A stretch of 64,000 nt of DNA from Rhodococcus sp. P1Y (GCF_003641205.1 NZ_CP032762.1:5476001-5540000); one strand, 5' to 3'. Positions 27,677 to 36,544 are shown, counted from the stretch's first letter. Translations and numbers: made by a program. Notes: generated from the letters alone by a model not told the origin.

Positions 27677-28704
27677 CTGCGCAGCCGCATCACTTCTGCG
27701 TTGAACTCGTCGATGGCCTCGACCGAGCTCATGTGCCCGATGCCGGGAATCTCGAGGAGTGCGCTGAGGTGACCATGCGCGTCCAACGCCTGCGCGAGCT
27801 TGCGTGCGTGCACGGGCGGCGTCAGGCGGTCGGCAGTGCCCACCAGGACCGAGGTAGGGACATTCATGTTCGAGAGCGCTTCGTGGATGTCGAGGTCGGT
27901 GAGGGCGGCGCCCCAGATTCCGCGTGTACGAGGTTCGCATTCGAGCACGATCTTCTCGCAGAAGGCCACCTCTGCCTGCGTCGAACCTGGCGCCATCGAG
28001 ATGTACTTGATGGCATGCCGGGTGACCGGAGACGGACGAAGAGGTACGGCCGACTTGAGCACGACACGACCGACCGGAAGCGGCAACCTCGGGAACCTGT
28101 TCGGCAGCGGGATCACGGTAGTTTCGCGCACGAGGCTGTCGGTCGCGGTCGATGCGAGAAGAACTGCGCTCACCAAGTTCTCGACCTGTTCGGGATACCT
28201 GCCCGCCCACGCCATGATCGACATGCCGCCCATGCTGTGCCCGACGAGCACAGCCTTGTTGTCTTCGCCGACGGTGGCGGCCAGGACATCGGCAAGGTCA
28301 TCGGCGAGCACGTCCGGGCCCAGGGGCCTGGTTCCGACGTCACTTTGCCCATGGCCGCGCTGGTCGTAGACGACCACAGAATAATTTTCGGCGAACGCAT
28401 TGATCTGGGGGAACCAGTAGTCCGCCGAGCATGTCCATCCGTGACTGAACACGATGGGCTTCGCTTCCGGGTCACCGTAGACCCGCACATGCAGTTCGGC
28501 ACCGTCGTCGGTGACGACAGGCACGATGCGTGGGACGAAGGGGGGCCTGTGCAGAAGCGCGTCGGGCTCGGTGTCTGTCGTTCTCGTGAACGAGTTCAGA
28601 CGGCGACGCCTCGCCACTGCTGCGCCGATCCCGACGGCCGCGCCAATTCCTGCTGCGGCGGCGATACCGAGCGAAATGCCCCGGGCTGCTCTGCTTGTAA
28701 CCAC
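27670..28704 (-). CDS. Alpha/beta hydrolase with N-terminal membrane segment
   Basis: 344 residues. The N-terminus has a Gly/Ala-rich hydrophobic helix (ISLGIAAAAGIGAAVGIGAAV) followed by RRRR, suggesting membrane anchoring with the catalytic domain cytosolic. Hydrolase motifs are FSHGWTCSADYW, DQRGHGQSD, the nucleophile elbow GHSMGG and a C-terminal GIGHMSSVE with the likely His. Substrate unknown. A 16-base gap follows the MerR gene in the same orientation, so they are probably cotranscribed. Confidence 0.85.
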   Translation of the reverse strand: MVTSRAARGISLGIAAAAGIGAAVGIGAAVARRRRLNSFTRTTDTEPDALLHRPPFVPRIVPVVTDDGAELHVRVYGDPEAKPIVFSHGWTCSADYWFPQINAFAENYSVVVYDQRGHGQSDVGTRPLGPDVLADDLADVLAATVGEDNKAVLVGHSMGGMSIMAWAGRYPEQVENLVSAVLLASTATDSLVRETTVIPLPNRFPRLPLPVGRVVLKSAVPLRPSPVTRHAIKYISMAPGSTQAEVAFCEKIVLECEPRTRGIWGAALTDLDIHEALSNMNVPTSVLVGTADRLTPPVHARKLAQALDAHGHLSALLEIPGIGHMSSVEAIDEFNAEVMRLRSM

Positions 28705-28720
28705 GCGATCTCCTTGCGCA

Positions 28721-29482
28721 TTAGCTGGCCTGATCGTTCGCCGATTCAGGTCCTTCGCCCTCTGTCGTGCTGTACCCCGACAGAATCCCTTCCATGGCCA
28801 ACAGGATCTGCCGTTCCATGGCCTCCCCGAACAAGACCCCGACGACGCGGTGGGTGAGCGGCCGGAGGCTGTTGACCAGCTCGGCCAGTTCTCCGACTGT
28901 CGTGGCGTCGGTATCGAATGGATCTTTGCCGTCGGTAAGAAATTTGTCTGTGATCAAGGCAACAAAACGAGAAGCCACATCATCGAGATCGCGTCGTACC
29001 GCCTCGGTCTGATCGAGCGTTCGCGTCAACGGGATTCCTGCGTCGTGCAGCAGTTTGGCGGCTTCCAGGAAGACGGGATTGTCGATCCGGAATCCGCCAC
29101 CCTCGTGTGCCATAAGACCCAGCTCTGCGCCGCGGTCAAGATCCTCGTCGGCGATACCTGGCCCGAACAGTCCCCGAAGTTCCTCACGGCCGAGATGCCT
29201 GATCTCGCGAAGCTGCTGCACCTCGCCGTCCGTCGTGAGTACGTCCTCGACGCGCAGTCCCGACTGTGCCGCGGACAGAAGTTCGCTGATGGTCGCGAAC
29301 GTGTATCCCCGATCCAGCATCCGGCTGATCAGCTCGAGCCTGGCCAGATGCGCCTCGTTGTACCAGCCGGTCCGGCCTTCCCTGCGCGGGGGCGGAAGCA
29401 GCCCGCGGTCTTGGTAGACGCGAACGTTCCGGACACTCACGCCTGCGCGGCGTGCCAGATCGTCGACGCGGTATTCGATCAT
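28721..29482 (-). CDS. MerR-family transcriptional regulator
   Basis: 253 residues. N-terminal MerR winged helix (YRVDDLARRAGVSVRNVRVY, then GWYNEAHLARLELI), a linker helix and a long C-terminal ligand/effector region (about residues 110-240) without metal-binding cysteines, so a metal sensor is unlikely. Start ATG 29482. It lies directly upstream of the membrane-anchored hydrolase gene, which is the most likely target apart from itself. Confidence 0.88.
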   Translation of the reverse strand: MIEYRVDDLARRAGVSVRNVRVYQDRGLLPPPRREGRTGWYNEAHLARLELISRMLDRGYTFATISELLSAAQSGLRVEDVLTTDGEVQQLREIRHLGREELRGLFGPGIADEDLDRGAELGLMAHEGGGFRIDNPVFLEAAKLLHDAGIPLTRTLDQTEAVRRDLDDVASRFVALITDKFLTDGKDPFDTDATTVGELAELVNSLRPLTHRVVGVLFGEAMERQILLAMEGILSGYSTTEGEGPESANDQAS

Positions 29483-29552
29483 CTGAGCAACGATATGCGT
29501 AGGCGGCCACCGGGCCGATGCAGGATCTACCTGCGCGGGCCGGCCGTGGGAT

Positions 29553-29843
29553 CTACCAGCGCGGGCCGCGCTGAATTCCGTCGACCTTCGGCCGGACGTC
29601 GACGAGATAGACGCACACCGCGACGATCCCGATGATTCCGATGAAGTTGATTCCGAAAGCGAAGATCACCAACAGCGCCACGACGAGAATGCCGACCCAC
29701 ACGGGCTTCGTCAGCTTGTCGACCGCGGTGAACGCGTCGGTCCGCTGCCGAACCGCGTGAAACACCGCGTACGCGGCTCCCGCCAACGCAACGAAGCGGA
29801 GGACGAGAAGTATCAGGGCGGTGAGGCTGTCGACTGCTGGCAC
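29553..29843 (-). CDS. DUF2516 small membrane protein (Rv0476-like)
   Basis: 96 residues with about three hydrophobic segments: LILLVLRFVALAGAAYAVFHAV, VWVGILVVALLVIFAFGINF and IIGIVAVCVYLVDV. It ends in VRPKVDGIQRGPRW, typical of actinobacterial DUF2516 proteins found beside hbhA. Function unknown. It lies downstream of the HbhA-like gene but is separated from it by a perfect 13-bp-arm hairpin. Confidence 0.85.
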   Translation of the reverse strand: MPAVDSLTALILLVLRFVALAGAAYAVFHAVRQRTDAFTAVDKLTKPVWVGILVVALLVIFAFGINFIGIIGIVAVCVYLVDVRPKVDGIQRGPRW

Positions 29844-29860
29844 ACGGCCATACTACGCAA

Positions 29861-29894
29861 ATCGACCCCTGCACCGCTCGATGCAGGGGTCGAT
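29861..29894. terminator. Perfect hairpin downstream of the HbhA-like gene
   Basis: ATCGACCCCTGCA (29861-29873) and TGCAGGGGTCGAT (29882-29894) pair perfectly over 13 bases around an 8-base loop. It lies between the HbhA-like stop and the DUF2516 start, all on the minus strand, so it should stop or attenuate read-through. No T-tract. Confidence 0.75.
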
Positions 29895-29926
29895 CCCCGT
29901 TACTGAGATGGACGAAGCGCCATTGA

Positions 29927-30727
29927 TCAGCGAGTCGTCTTCTTGGCCGGTGCCTTCTTGGCGGGCGTAGCGGACTTCGCTGCCGTGGCGGGTGTTGCCT
30001 TCTTGGCCGGAGCAGCTCTCTTGATCGGCGAGTTAGCAGTTCCGCGAGTCTTGGACTCGACCTTGCCTGCCTGCCCGCTCACCTTGTCCGACACCTCGAC
30101 TGCTTTGTCCTTGGCGCCTTCGCCGGCGTCGTCGATCTCGTCTGCGATGTCGTCGGCTGCGTCCGAGATGTCCTCGGCCGTGTCGCGCACCTTCTCGGAG
30201 GCGATGCCTGCGAGGGCGGCGGCGCGCTCACCGACGGCGCGCGTCTGCGACGCAACGGTGCCGAGTGCCTGTTCGGTCAGATCGACAACGTCGTTCGCAG
30301 CCGCGTTGGCCCGCTCCAGACCCTCTTCGACTGCCGGTGTGCGACGGATGCGCTCGACGGTCTCCTCGCCGCGCTCGGCAAGCGAGGTGTACAGATCGGA
30401 GGCAACCTTGAGGTACGCCTCGGCAACCTTGCGAAGCTCGTCCGGGGTGAAACGCTCGCGCAGGTCGGCGATCTCGTCGGGAAGTTCGGCCGGGAGGTTC
30501 GTCAGGCGCTCACGCAGGGACTCGACGCCCTCGGTGACGTCCTCGGACAGGTCCGCGATGCGAGCGCGGGCAGTGTCGACGCGATCGGTGACCTCGCTGG
30601 TGCGGGTCTCGGCGCGCGAGCGCACCTGGGCCACCACGTCTGCGACGGCCTGCACGACGGCGTCGCCTGCACCGACGGCGGCGTAGAGGGGCGTCTTGAC
30701 GTTGTCGAGGTTCTTGGGATCAGTCAT
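29927..30727 (-). CDS. Heparin-binding haemagglutinin-like protein
   Basis: 266 residues, mostly long amphipathic helices with coiled-coil character (VEEGLERANAAANDVVDLTEQALG). It ends in a Lys/Ala/Pro-rich basic tail (PAKKATPATAAKSATPAKKA) like the heparin-binding C-terminus of mycobacterial HbhA. N-terminal MTDPKNLDNVKTPLYAAVGAGD is HbhA-like. No signal peptide, as in HbhA. In M. tuberculosis HbhA is a surface adhesin also linked to lipid inclusions. Here a structural or lipid-associated role is possible; host adhesion should not be assumed. It overlaps the XRE gene by 8 bases. Confidence 0.85.
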   Translation of the reverse strand: MTDPKNLDNVKTPLYAAVGAGDAVVQAVADVVAQVRSRAETRTSEVTDRVDTARARIADLSEDVTEGVESLRERLTNLPAELPDEIADLRERFTPDELRKVAEAYLKVASDLYTSLAERGEETVERIRRTPAVEEGLERANAAANDVVDLTEQALGTVASQTRAVGERAAALAGIASEKVRDTAEDISDAADDIADEIDDAGEGAKDKAVEVSDKVSGQAGKVESKTRGTANSPIKRAAPAKKATPATAAKSATPAKKAPAKKTTR

Positions 30728-31259
30728 GGGAAGACTCCTGTATGGGTGGTTCGGTGTCAGTAGATGGTTCTGGTTCGGATTGCGACGCCGTGACCTGCGC
30801 GTCCTCGGCCTTCTGCGCTTGTTCGTTCTCGCGACGGAAGGAGTCGTAGATCTCGATCAGCACATGTTTCTGCCGTTCGTTGATCTCCGTGTCGCCGAGC
30901 AAGGCATCTCGAACTGGACCGTGTGGACGTTCTTCCAAGAACCCGGCCCGTACGTACAACACTTCCGATGACACACGCAGGCCCTTGGCGATCTGCGTGA
31001 GCACCTCGGCGGATGGTTTGCGGAGTCCGCGCTCGATCTGACTGAGATACGGATTGCTCACCCCCGCCCTCGACGCGAGCTGCCTCATGGATACCTGGGC
31101 GGCTTCGCGCTGGCTGCGGATGTAACTGCCGATGTCCGACGCTGCCGTGGTCACGACGCTCGCGACGAGATCACTCGCCTCGGCGACAACCTCGGTTGCC
31201 TCGGACACCTTCGCGACTATCCCCTGGTTGTCGATCCGGTCATCGTTACTCGGGGTCAT
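30720..31259 (-). CDS. XRE-family transcriptional regulator (Rv0474-like)
   Basis: 179 residues from ATG 31259 (MTPSNDDRIDNQG). An N-terminal helical extension precedes a canonical HTH (MRQLASRAGVSNPYLSQIER, about residues 80-100) and an acidic, disordered C-terminus. Its 3' end overlaps the HbhA-like start by 8 bases, so regulator and putative target are translationally coupled, the same order as Rv0474-Rv0475. Upstream ATG codons extend the frame but lack conserved sequence. Confidence 0.88.
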   Translation of the reverse strand: MTPSNDDRIDNQGIVAKVSEATEVVAEASDLVASVVTTAASDIGSYIRSQREAAQVSMRQLASRAGVSNPYLSQIERGLRKPSAEVLTQIAKGLRVSSEVLYVRAGFLEERPHGPVRDALLGDTEINERQKHVLIEIYDSFRRENEQAQKAEDAQVTASQSEPEPSTDTEPPIQESSHD

Positions 31260-31415
31260 GTTCACCACTCGATTCGGTGATCTGAAAGTCGTGGTTTCGG
31301 TGTACGACGGCGACATTACCGAAGGGCGCTAACTATTGCAAGCACTCTGCTAGCACCCCAGGTGAGTGCGTAGTTACGTTCGGCGGTGATTATGCACGCA
31401 CGGGCGGCGGAGCCG

Positions 31416-32690
31416 CTAGAACAACAGATTCGACAGCGAGTAGATCGCAAGGCCCGCGAGCGATCCGACGACCGTTCCGTTGATTCGGATGAACTGCAAA
31501 TCGCGGCCGACCTGGAGTTCGATCTTTCGGCTTGCTTCGTCGGCGTCCCAGCGGGCGACCGTGTCGGTGATGATCGTGGTGATCTCGTCGGCGTAGTTCG
31601 ACGCGATGTATCGCGCTCCCCCGAGCAACCAGCCGTCGACCTTGCCGCGCAGTTCGTCGTCGTCGCGGATTCTCGCGCCCCACATGGCGACGTTCTCGCT
31701 GATCTTGCGGCGCAGGGTGCTCGACGGATCGTCCACCGATTCGGTGATCAGCCGCTTGGCGACCTTCCACGTGGCGGCCGCGAGACCGGTGATCTCCTCA
31801 CGACCCATGATCTGCGCCTTGAGGGATTCGGCCTTCTCGATGGTTGCCGGGTCGTGCTGCAGGTCGTGCGCATAGTCGACGAGGAATTTGTTCGCGGCCA
31901 GTCGCAGTTCGTGCTGCGGATTCGAGCGGATCTTCCAGGTGAATTCGACGAGTTCCTTGTAGATCTTCTCGCCGAGCAGAGTGTCGACGAACTTGGGCGA
32001 CCACGTCGGTGAATCACGTGAGACGACGCGTTCGATGGTCTCCGCACTGCCGAGTGCCCACTGGTGTGCCCGCTCGGCAAGCATGTCGATCAATGGAAGC
32101 TGACGGTTCTCCTTGATGAGCTCGTCGAGGACACGCCCGATCGGCGGGCCCCACTGAGGATCGGCAAGCCTGCGCACGATGGTGTTGTCGATGACCTGTG
32201 TGATGTCCTCGTCGTTGAGGACCTCGATCACGCCGTGCATGATCGTGGCGGATTCCGCTGCCACCCGCTCGGCATTCTCGGTTTCGGCGAGCCAGGTCCC
32301 CAGCCGAAGCGGAACCTGCGCCGATCGCACCTTCTCCGAGACCACGTCCGGCGCAAGAAAATTGTTCCCGACGAACGAGCTGAGCGATGTGCCGAGCTGA
32401 TCCTTCTTCTTCCGGATGATCGCCGTGTGGGGAATCGGAATCCCCAGCGGATGCTTGAACAGCGCCGTCACCGCGAACCAATCGGCGAGCGCGCCGACCA
32501 TTCCCGCTTCCGAGGCTGCACGGACATAACCCACCCATTCACCTGCGCCACGCGACTCCTGCCAGCGGCAGATCAGGTAGACCACGGTGGCGAACGCGAG
32601 AAACCCCGTCGCGACGAGCTTCATCTTGCGAAGGTCGTGGCGCTTGGCTGCGTCGTCGAGATTCATCAGTTCCACGTCGCCATTGTGCAT
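31416..32690 (-). CDS. DUF445 family membrane protein (Rv0473-like)
   Basis: About 424 residues. An N-terminal membrane helix (LVATGFLAFATVVYLICRW) is followed by the DUF445 core: GYVRAASEAGMVGALADWFA, VTALFKHPLGIPIPHTAII and RKKKDQLGTSLSSFVGNNFL. A C-terminal GSLAGLAIYSLSNLLF helix returns to the membrane. Function unknown. ATG 32690 (MHNGDVELMNLDD) is a provisional start; others lie within 50 bases. Divergent from the TetR gene. Confidence 0.85.
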   Translation of the reverse strand: MHNGDVELMNLDDAAKRHDLRKMKLVATGFLAFATVVYLICRWQESRGAGEWVGYVRAASEAGMVGALADWFAVTALFKHPLGIPIPHTAIIRKKKDQLGTSLSSFVGNNFLAPDVVSEKVRSAQVPLRLGTWLAETENAERVAAESATIMHGVIEVLNDEDITQVIDNTIVRRLADPQWGPPIGRVLDELIKENRQLPLIDMLAERAHQWALGSAETIERVVSRDSPTWSPKFVDTLLGEKIYKELVEFTWKIRSNPQHELRLAANKFLVDYAHDLQHDPATIEKAESLKAQIMGREEITGLAAATWKVAKRLITESVDDPSSTLRRKISENVAMWGARIRDDDELRGKVDGWLLGGARYIASNYADEITTIITDTVARWDADEASRKIELQVGRDLQFIRINGTVVGSLAGLAIYSLSNLLF

Positions 32691-32756
32691 GCGAACGGCG
32701 GTCACACGCTTCGACCCGGGCATGCACGCGCATCCCATCGCCGACGCCTAAGCTGA

Positions 32757-33527
32757 TTGCCATACGAAGACGATGGATACGGCGGGGCATACGTGGCGAG
32801 AAATGCAACACCAGCGGAAAAGGCCGAGACCGATTCGGAGACAAAGACGGAGAAGCCCGACGGCCGCAAGCGCCGGTGGCGCGAACACAAGATCGCGCGT
32901 CGCGAGGAACTGGTCGACGGCACCCTCGCTGCCATCCGGTTGCGTGGCCGCGAGATCGGAATGGACGAGATCGCGTCGGAGATCGGCATTTCGAAGACCG
33001 TTCTCTACCGGTATTTCACCGACAAGAACGATCTGACCAACGCCACGATGACCCGATACGTCGAGACGACGCTCGCTCCACGTATCTACTTCGCCATCTC
33101 GGAGGAGCTGGACGAGTACCACCTCACTCGGGCGGTGATCGCCGCGTACGTCGAGACGGTCGCGACCGACCCCGAGGTCTACCTGTACGTGATGGCCAAC
33201 AACGCCGGCAGCAACCGTGATGTGGTCGCCGAGTCGGAACGGATGATTGCCGAGCTGCTCGCGACCGTGCTCGGCGAACGTCTACGTATCCGTGAAATGG
33301 ACTCGGGCGGTTCGGTGCCGTTCGCGTTCGCCATCGTCGGGGCGGTGCAGCTCGCGACGCACTGGTGGATTTCGAACAAGTCGATGTCCATGGAGGATCT
33401 GATCGACTACCTCGTGATGATGACGTGGGGCGGCGTGCACGGCGTCGCGATGGCCGACGGTTCGCCCGCAAAATTCAAATCCCAGCCGCATCCGTTGGTC
33501 GACGACGAGACCCCGCCGAAGAGCTGA
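32757..33527 (+). CDS. TetR-family transcriptional regulator (Rv0472c-like)
   Basis: Up to 256 residues. N-terminal HTH within MDEIASEIGISKTVLYRYFT (about residues 65-84), then an all-helical ligand domain with YLYVMANNAGSNRDVVAESE and a tail rich in Pro/Lys. The first possible start is TTG 32757; GTG 32793 (VARNATPAEKAE) is as plausible and neither has a clear Shine-Dalgarno. It is divergent from the DUF445 gene, a likely target. Confidence 0.86.
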   Translation: MPYEDDGYGGAYVARNATPAEKAETDSETKTEKPDGRKRRWREHKIARREELVDGTLAAIRLRGREIGMDEIASEIGISKTVLYRYFTDKNDLTNATMTRYVETTLAPRIYFAISEELDEYHLTRAVIAAYVETVATDPEVYLYVMANNAGSNRDVVAESERMIAELLATVLGERLRIREMDSGGSVPFAFAIVGAVQLATHWWISNKSMSMEDLIDYLVMMTWGGVHGVAMADGSPAKFKSQPHPLVDDETPPKS

Positions 33528-33568
33528 CGCCTCGTTTGAAAAACGATGCACGCGGTCATCCTCGAACC

Positions 33569-34129
33569 ATGACCGCTGCATCGTTGACAGGACTCCGCGT
33601 AGCCATTCTCGCCACCGACGGAGTCGAAGAAGTAGAACTCGTACAACCACGTGACGCCGTCGAGTCGGCCGGTGCCACCAGCACGCTCGTTTCCCTCACG
33701 CACGGCGATATCCAATCGTTCGAAAGCGATGTCAACCCCGCCGGTACGTACGCGGTGGATGCTGTCGTCGCCGACGTATCGGTGGACGATTTCGACGCCC
33801 TGATCCTCCCCGGCGGTACGACCAACCCGGACTCGCTCAGGACCGATTCCGACGCAGTCGAATTCGTTCGACGATTCGTGGACTCGGGCAAGCCGGTCGG
33901 AGTCATCTGCCACGGTCCGTGGACCCTGGTGGAAGCCGATGTCGTTCGCGGTCGAACCCTCACCTCGTACCCCAGCATTCGTACCGACATTCGCAACGCC
34001 GGAGGAACCGTCGTCGACGAGGAGGTCGTGATCGACGGCAACCTGATCTCGAGTCGGAACCCCGACGACCTGCCCGCGTTCAACTCCGCTCTTGTCGATC
34101 AGTTCTCGAAAGCCGTAACCGTAGGTTAG
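33569..34129 (+). CDS. DJ-1/PfpI family protein (type 1 glutamine amidotransferase-like)
   Basis: 186 residues of the DJ-1/PfpI superfamily, closest by eye to the PfpI/YhbO subgroup (stress-linked deglycase or protease-like). The nucleophile elbow is VGVICHGPWTLVEA with Cys followed by His, and the upstream ALILPGGTTNPDSLR loop supplies the oxyanion region. Conserved Glu is in TDGVEEVELVQPRDAV. ATG 33569 is the first Met of conserved sequence. The siderophore lipoprotein gene starts 8 bases after its stop, with an iron-box overlapping that gap. Confidence 0.88.
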   Translation: MTAASLTGLRVAILATDGVEEVELVQPRDAVESAGATSTLVSLTHGDIQSFESDVNPAGTYAVDAVVADVSVDDFDALILPGGTTNPDSLRTDSDAVEFVRRFVDSGKPVGVICHGPWTLVEADVVRGRTLTSYPSIRTDIRNAGGTVVDEEVVIDGNLISSRNPDDLPAFNSALVDQFSKAVTVG

Positions 34130-34139
34130 CGTTGCCTAT
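34121..34139 (+). promoter_or_regulatory. Candidate DtxR/IdeR iron box at the siderophore-binding protein start
   Basis: The 19-mer GTAGGTTAGCGTTGCCTAT matches the known DtxR/IdeR consensus at 13 of 19 positions, with an intact left half TAGGTTAG and right CCTA. It ends at the ATG of the lipoprotein gene, so a bound repressor would block transcription start. Confidence 0.55.
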
Positions 34140-35115
34140 GCGCACCTCTCGTCTCTCGTTCCTGGCCCCTGCTCTCGCGGTGACAGTCGCCTTGACCATG
34201 ACCGCCTGCAGCAGCTCTGATTCATCCGACTCGGAGGCCGAGGGCGCTACGGTGTCGACGATCTTCGGCGACGTCACCGTGCCGGAGAACCCGCAGCGCG
34301 TCGTCGCGCTCGGGTGGTCCGATGCCGAGACAGCCCTCGCCCTGGGAGTCCAGCCCGTTGGTGCCAGTGACTGGCTCGCGGTCGGAGGCGATGGTCTCGG
34401 CCCGTGGGTCGAGGAGTCCTACGACACCGCACCGACGATCCTCGGCACGTACGAAGTGGACATCGAATCGGTTGCAGCACTCAGACCCGACCTGATCCTG
34501 TGGACGCGTAGCACCAACGACCAGGCGACGTACGACAAGCTCTCCGAGTTGGCACCGACCGTGGGCGCCCCGGTCGGCACCGATATCGCGTACGGAACCA
34601 CCTGGGAAGGCCAGACCGAGCTCGTGGCCGAGGCTCTGGGCACGCAGGACGAGGGCCAGGCGCTCATCGACGAGACCAACGCCGACTTCGACGCAGCGGT
34701 GGCCGCGAACCCCGAGTTCGCCGACAAGACCGTCGCGATCGGTACCTTGTACAGCGGCCAACTCGGCGCCTACGTCGACGGTGACGCACGTGTCGACTTC
34801 ATGACCAAGCTCGGCTTCGTCAACTCGCCCGTCATCCAGGATCAAGCCGAAGCCGGTAAGTTCGCCATCGACCTCTCGGCCGAGAACGTCGCGCAACTCG
34901 ACGCCGACCTGACGATCATGTTCCCCATCTTCCAGTCCGCCGACACGATCACGAGCGACCCGTCGATCCAGGGACTCCCCGTAGCGCGCGACGGCCGTCT
35001 CGTCGTCCTCGGCGATCAGAATCTCAGCAATTCCTTCTCAGCTGGGTCGGCCGCAGGTACCCGGTACGCAATCGAGAACGCCGTTCCACTGTTCGCAGCC
35101 CCGCTGAAGGGCTGA
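34138..35115 (+). CDS. Iron-siderophore ABC transporter substrate-binding lipoprotein (FepB/FhuD-like)
   Basis: 325 residues. Lipoprotein signal MRTSRLSFLAPALAVTVALT ending MTAC; class III periplasmic-binding fold with VPENPQRVVALGWSDAETALALG and SVAALRPDLILW at the hinge-forming positions. It presents ferric siderophores to an ABC permease, but no permease or ATPase gene is nearby, so it must pair with a system elsewhere. Iron regulation is supported by the DtxR-type box overlapping its start. It lies 8 bases after the DJ-1/PfpI gene. Confidence 0.88.
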   Translation: MRTSRLSFLAPALAVTVALTMTACSSSDSSDSEAEGATVSTIFGDVTVPENPQRVVALGWSDAETALALGVQPVGASDWLAVGGDGLGPWVEESYDTAPTILGTYEVDIESVAALRPDLILWTRSTNDQATYDKLSELAPTVGAPVGTDIAYGTTWEGQTELVAEALGTQDEGQALIDETNADFDAAVAANPEFADKTVAIGTLYSGQLGAYVDGDARVDFMTKLGFVNSPVIQDQAEAGKFAIDLSAENVAQLDADLTIMFPIFQSADTITSDPSIQGLPVARDGRLVVLGDQNLSNSFSAGSAAGTRYAIENAVPLFAAPLKG

Positions 35116-35122
35116 CACTCGC

Positions 35123-35166
35123 CCCCGGCGGCAGTTCACACTCTCCCCGGCGGCAGTTCACACTCT
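35123..35166. repeat. Perfect 22-bp tandem duplication
   Basis: Two identical 22-mers (35123-35144 and 35145-35166), each containing GGCGGCAGTTCACACTC. The second contains the stop codon of the minus-strand PPOX gene (35158-35160); the first lies in the short gap between the convergent genes. Confidence 0.92.
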
Positions 35167-35619
35167 TCCTGGAGGGAAGCCACCCTCGGCGACCGGACCC
35201 CAGGATTCGATTGTGATGCGTATCAAGGACTTTCCCTGCTTGACCATTGCCTCGCGATACTCGTCCCAGTCGGAATGCTCGCCTGCGATGCTGCGAAAGT
35301 ATTCGACGAGGGGTTCGACTGCGTCCGGCAGATCGAGAATCTCGGCCGTGCCGTCGATCTGGACGTACTGATCGTTCCACTCGTCCGAATGGATACACAC
35401 CGTCACGGCGGAATCCCGTCTGATGTTCGCCACTTTGGCACGCTCGGGGTAGGACGCGATCACGATCCGTCCCTCCGAATCCACACCGGAAGTCACCGGG
35501 GAGACCTGAAGGTCGCCGTTGCGCTTGTGCGTGATCAGAGTGCAGTGGTGGCGCGGACGGATGAAGTCCAGCAGCTTCGTACGTTCGACGGATTCCGCTG
35601 TTGCAAGTTTCGGGGCCAT
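35158..35619 (-). CDS. PPOX-class (F420/FMN-dependent) oxidoreductase
   Basis: 153-residue split-barrel flavin/deazaflavin protein of the pyridoxamine 5'-phosphate oxidase superfamily. RPRHHCTLITHKRNGDLQVS and VTSGVDSEGRIVIASYPER are typical of the actinobacterial TIGR03618-like F420-binding group. Cofactor choice is inferred from the taxon. ATG 35619 (MAPKLATAESVERTK) is divergent from the PPK2 gene 49 bases away. The 3' end runs into a 22-bp tandem duplication. Confidence 0.83.
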   Translation of the reverse strand: MAPKLATAESVERTKLLDFIRPRHHCTLITHKRNGDLQVSPVTSGVDSEGRIVIASYPERAKVANIRRDSAVTVCIHSDEWNDQYVQIDGTAEILDLPDAVEPLVEYFRSIAGEHSDWDEYREAMVKQGKSLIRITIESWGPVAEGGFPPGRV

Positions 35620-35668
35620 GCATCCGAGAATAACCGCGGCCGGCGATGCGGCCGATAAGGTCGAGTTC

Positions 35669-36538
35669 ATGGCCAAGCATTCCAAGAAGACCGAGAACCT
35701 CTGGTCGACGCCCGCCGCCGAAATTCTGAGGGCGACCGACGACACCGAAGTCGAAAACATCGACTTCTCACAGACTCCTGGCTTCTTCGGAAAGAAGGCC
35801 GACGGGCAGGAACTGCTCGCCGAACGGGGTGAAGTTCTGTCGGCGCTGCAGGAGAAGTTGTATGCCAACGGGCGCACGGGTGATCTGCGGTCGGTCCTGC
35901 TCGTTCTGCAGGGAATGGATACGGCAGGCAAGGGCGGGATGGTCCGCCACGTCATCGGCATGGTCGACCCGCAGGGCGTCGACCTCGCGTCGTTCGGGGT
36001 TCCGACGAAGGAGGAGCGCGAGCACCACTACCTGTGGCGGATCCGTAACGCGCTGCCCCGGGGCGGGCGAATCGGCGTGTTCGATCGGTCGCACTACGAG
36101 GATGTCCTCGTCGTCGCAGTGCACGAGCTGGTTCCGCGCCAGGTGTGGGAATCACGATTCGACGAAATCAACGCGTTCGAGAAGGAATTGGTCGACGCAG
36201 GCACGGTGGTGGTGAAAGTCGCCTTGTTCGTCTCACCGGAGGAGCAGCGGGCGCGGCTACAAGAACGCTTGGACCGGCCGGACAAGCACTGGAAATACAA
36301 CCCGGCCGACGTCACCGAACGCGGTTTTCTGCCGCAGTATCGGACGGCGTACCAGCGTGTCATCGACCGCACGAATACCGACTACGCGCCGTGGTACGTC
36401 ATTCCCGCAGACCGCAAATGGTACAGCCGCCTCGCCGTGACCGAGCTCCTCATCGACGCGCTCGAAAAGCTCGACTTGGACTGGCCTGCAGCAGATTTCG
36501 ACGTCGAGGTGGAGAAGAAGCGGCTGGCCGAGAGCTGA
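35669..36538 (+). CDS. ppk2: Polyphosphate kinase 2
   Basis: Transfers phosphate between polyphosphate and nucleotides (AMP/ADP/GDP). 289 residues with Walker A GMDTAGKGG (82-90), Walker B RIGVFDRSHYEDVL (about 134-147), the lid module RPDKHWKYNPADVTERG and KWYSRLAVTELL near the end. The single-domain architecture, with the polyP-binding residues in GVPTKEEREHHYLWR, fits PPK2. Which class (ADP- or AMP-phosphorylating) cannot be settled by eye. ATG 35669. Confidence 0.92.
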   Translation: MAKHSKKTENLWSTPAAEILRATDDTEVENIDFSQTPGFFGKKADGQELLAERGEVLSALQEKLYANGRTGDLRSVLLVLQGMDTAGKGGMVRHVIGMVDPQGVDLASFGVPTKEEREHHYLWRIRNALPRGGRIGVFDRSHYEDVLVVAVHELVPRQVWESRFDEINAFEKELVDAGTVVVKVALFVSPEEQRARLQERLDRPDKHWKYNPADVTERGFLPQYRTAYQRVIDRTNTDYAPWYVIPADRKWYSRLAVTELLIDALEKLDLDWPAADFDVEVEKKRLAES

Positions 36539-36544
36539 CACTCG

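Noticed and set aside
31340..31375. TAGCACC ... GAGTGCGTAG, resembling a CIRCE (HrcA) element
   Set aside because: The arms are imperfect and the spacing does not fit TTAGCACTC-N9-GAGTGCTAA; the nearby genes are not chaperones.
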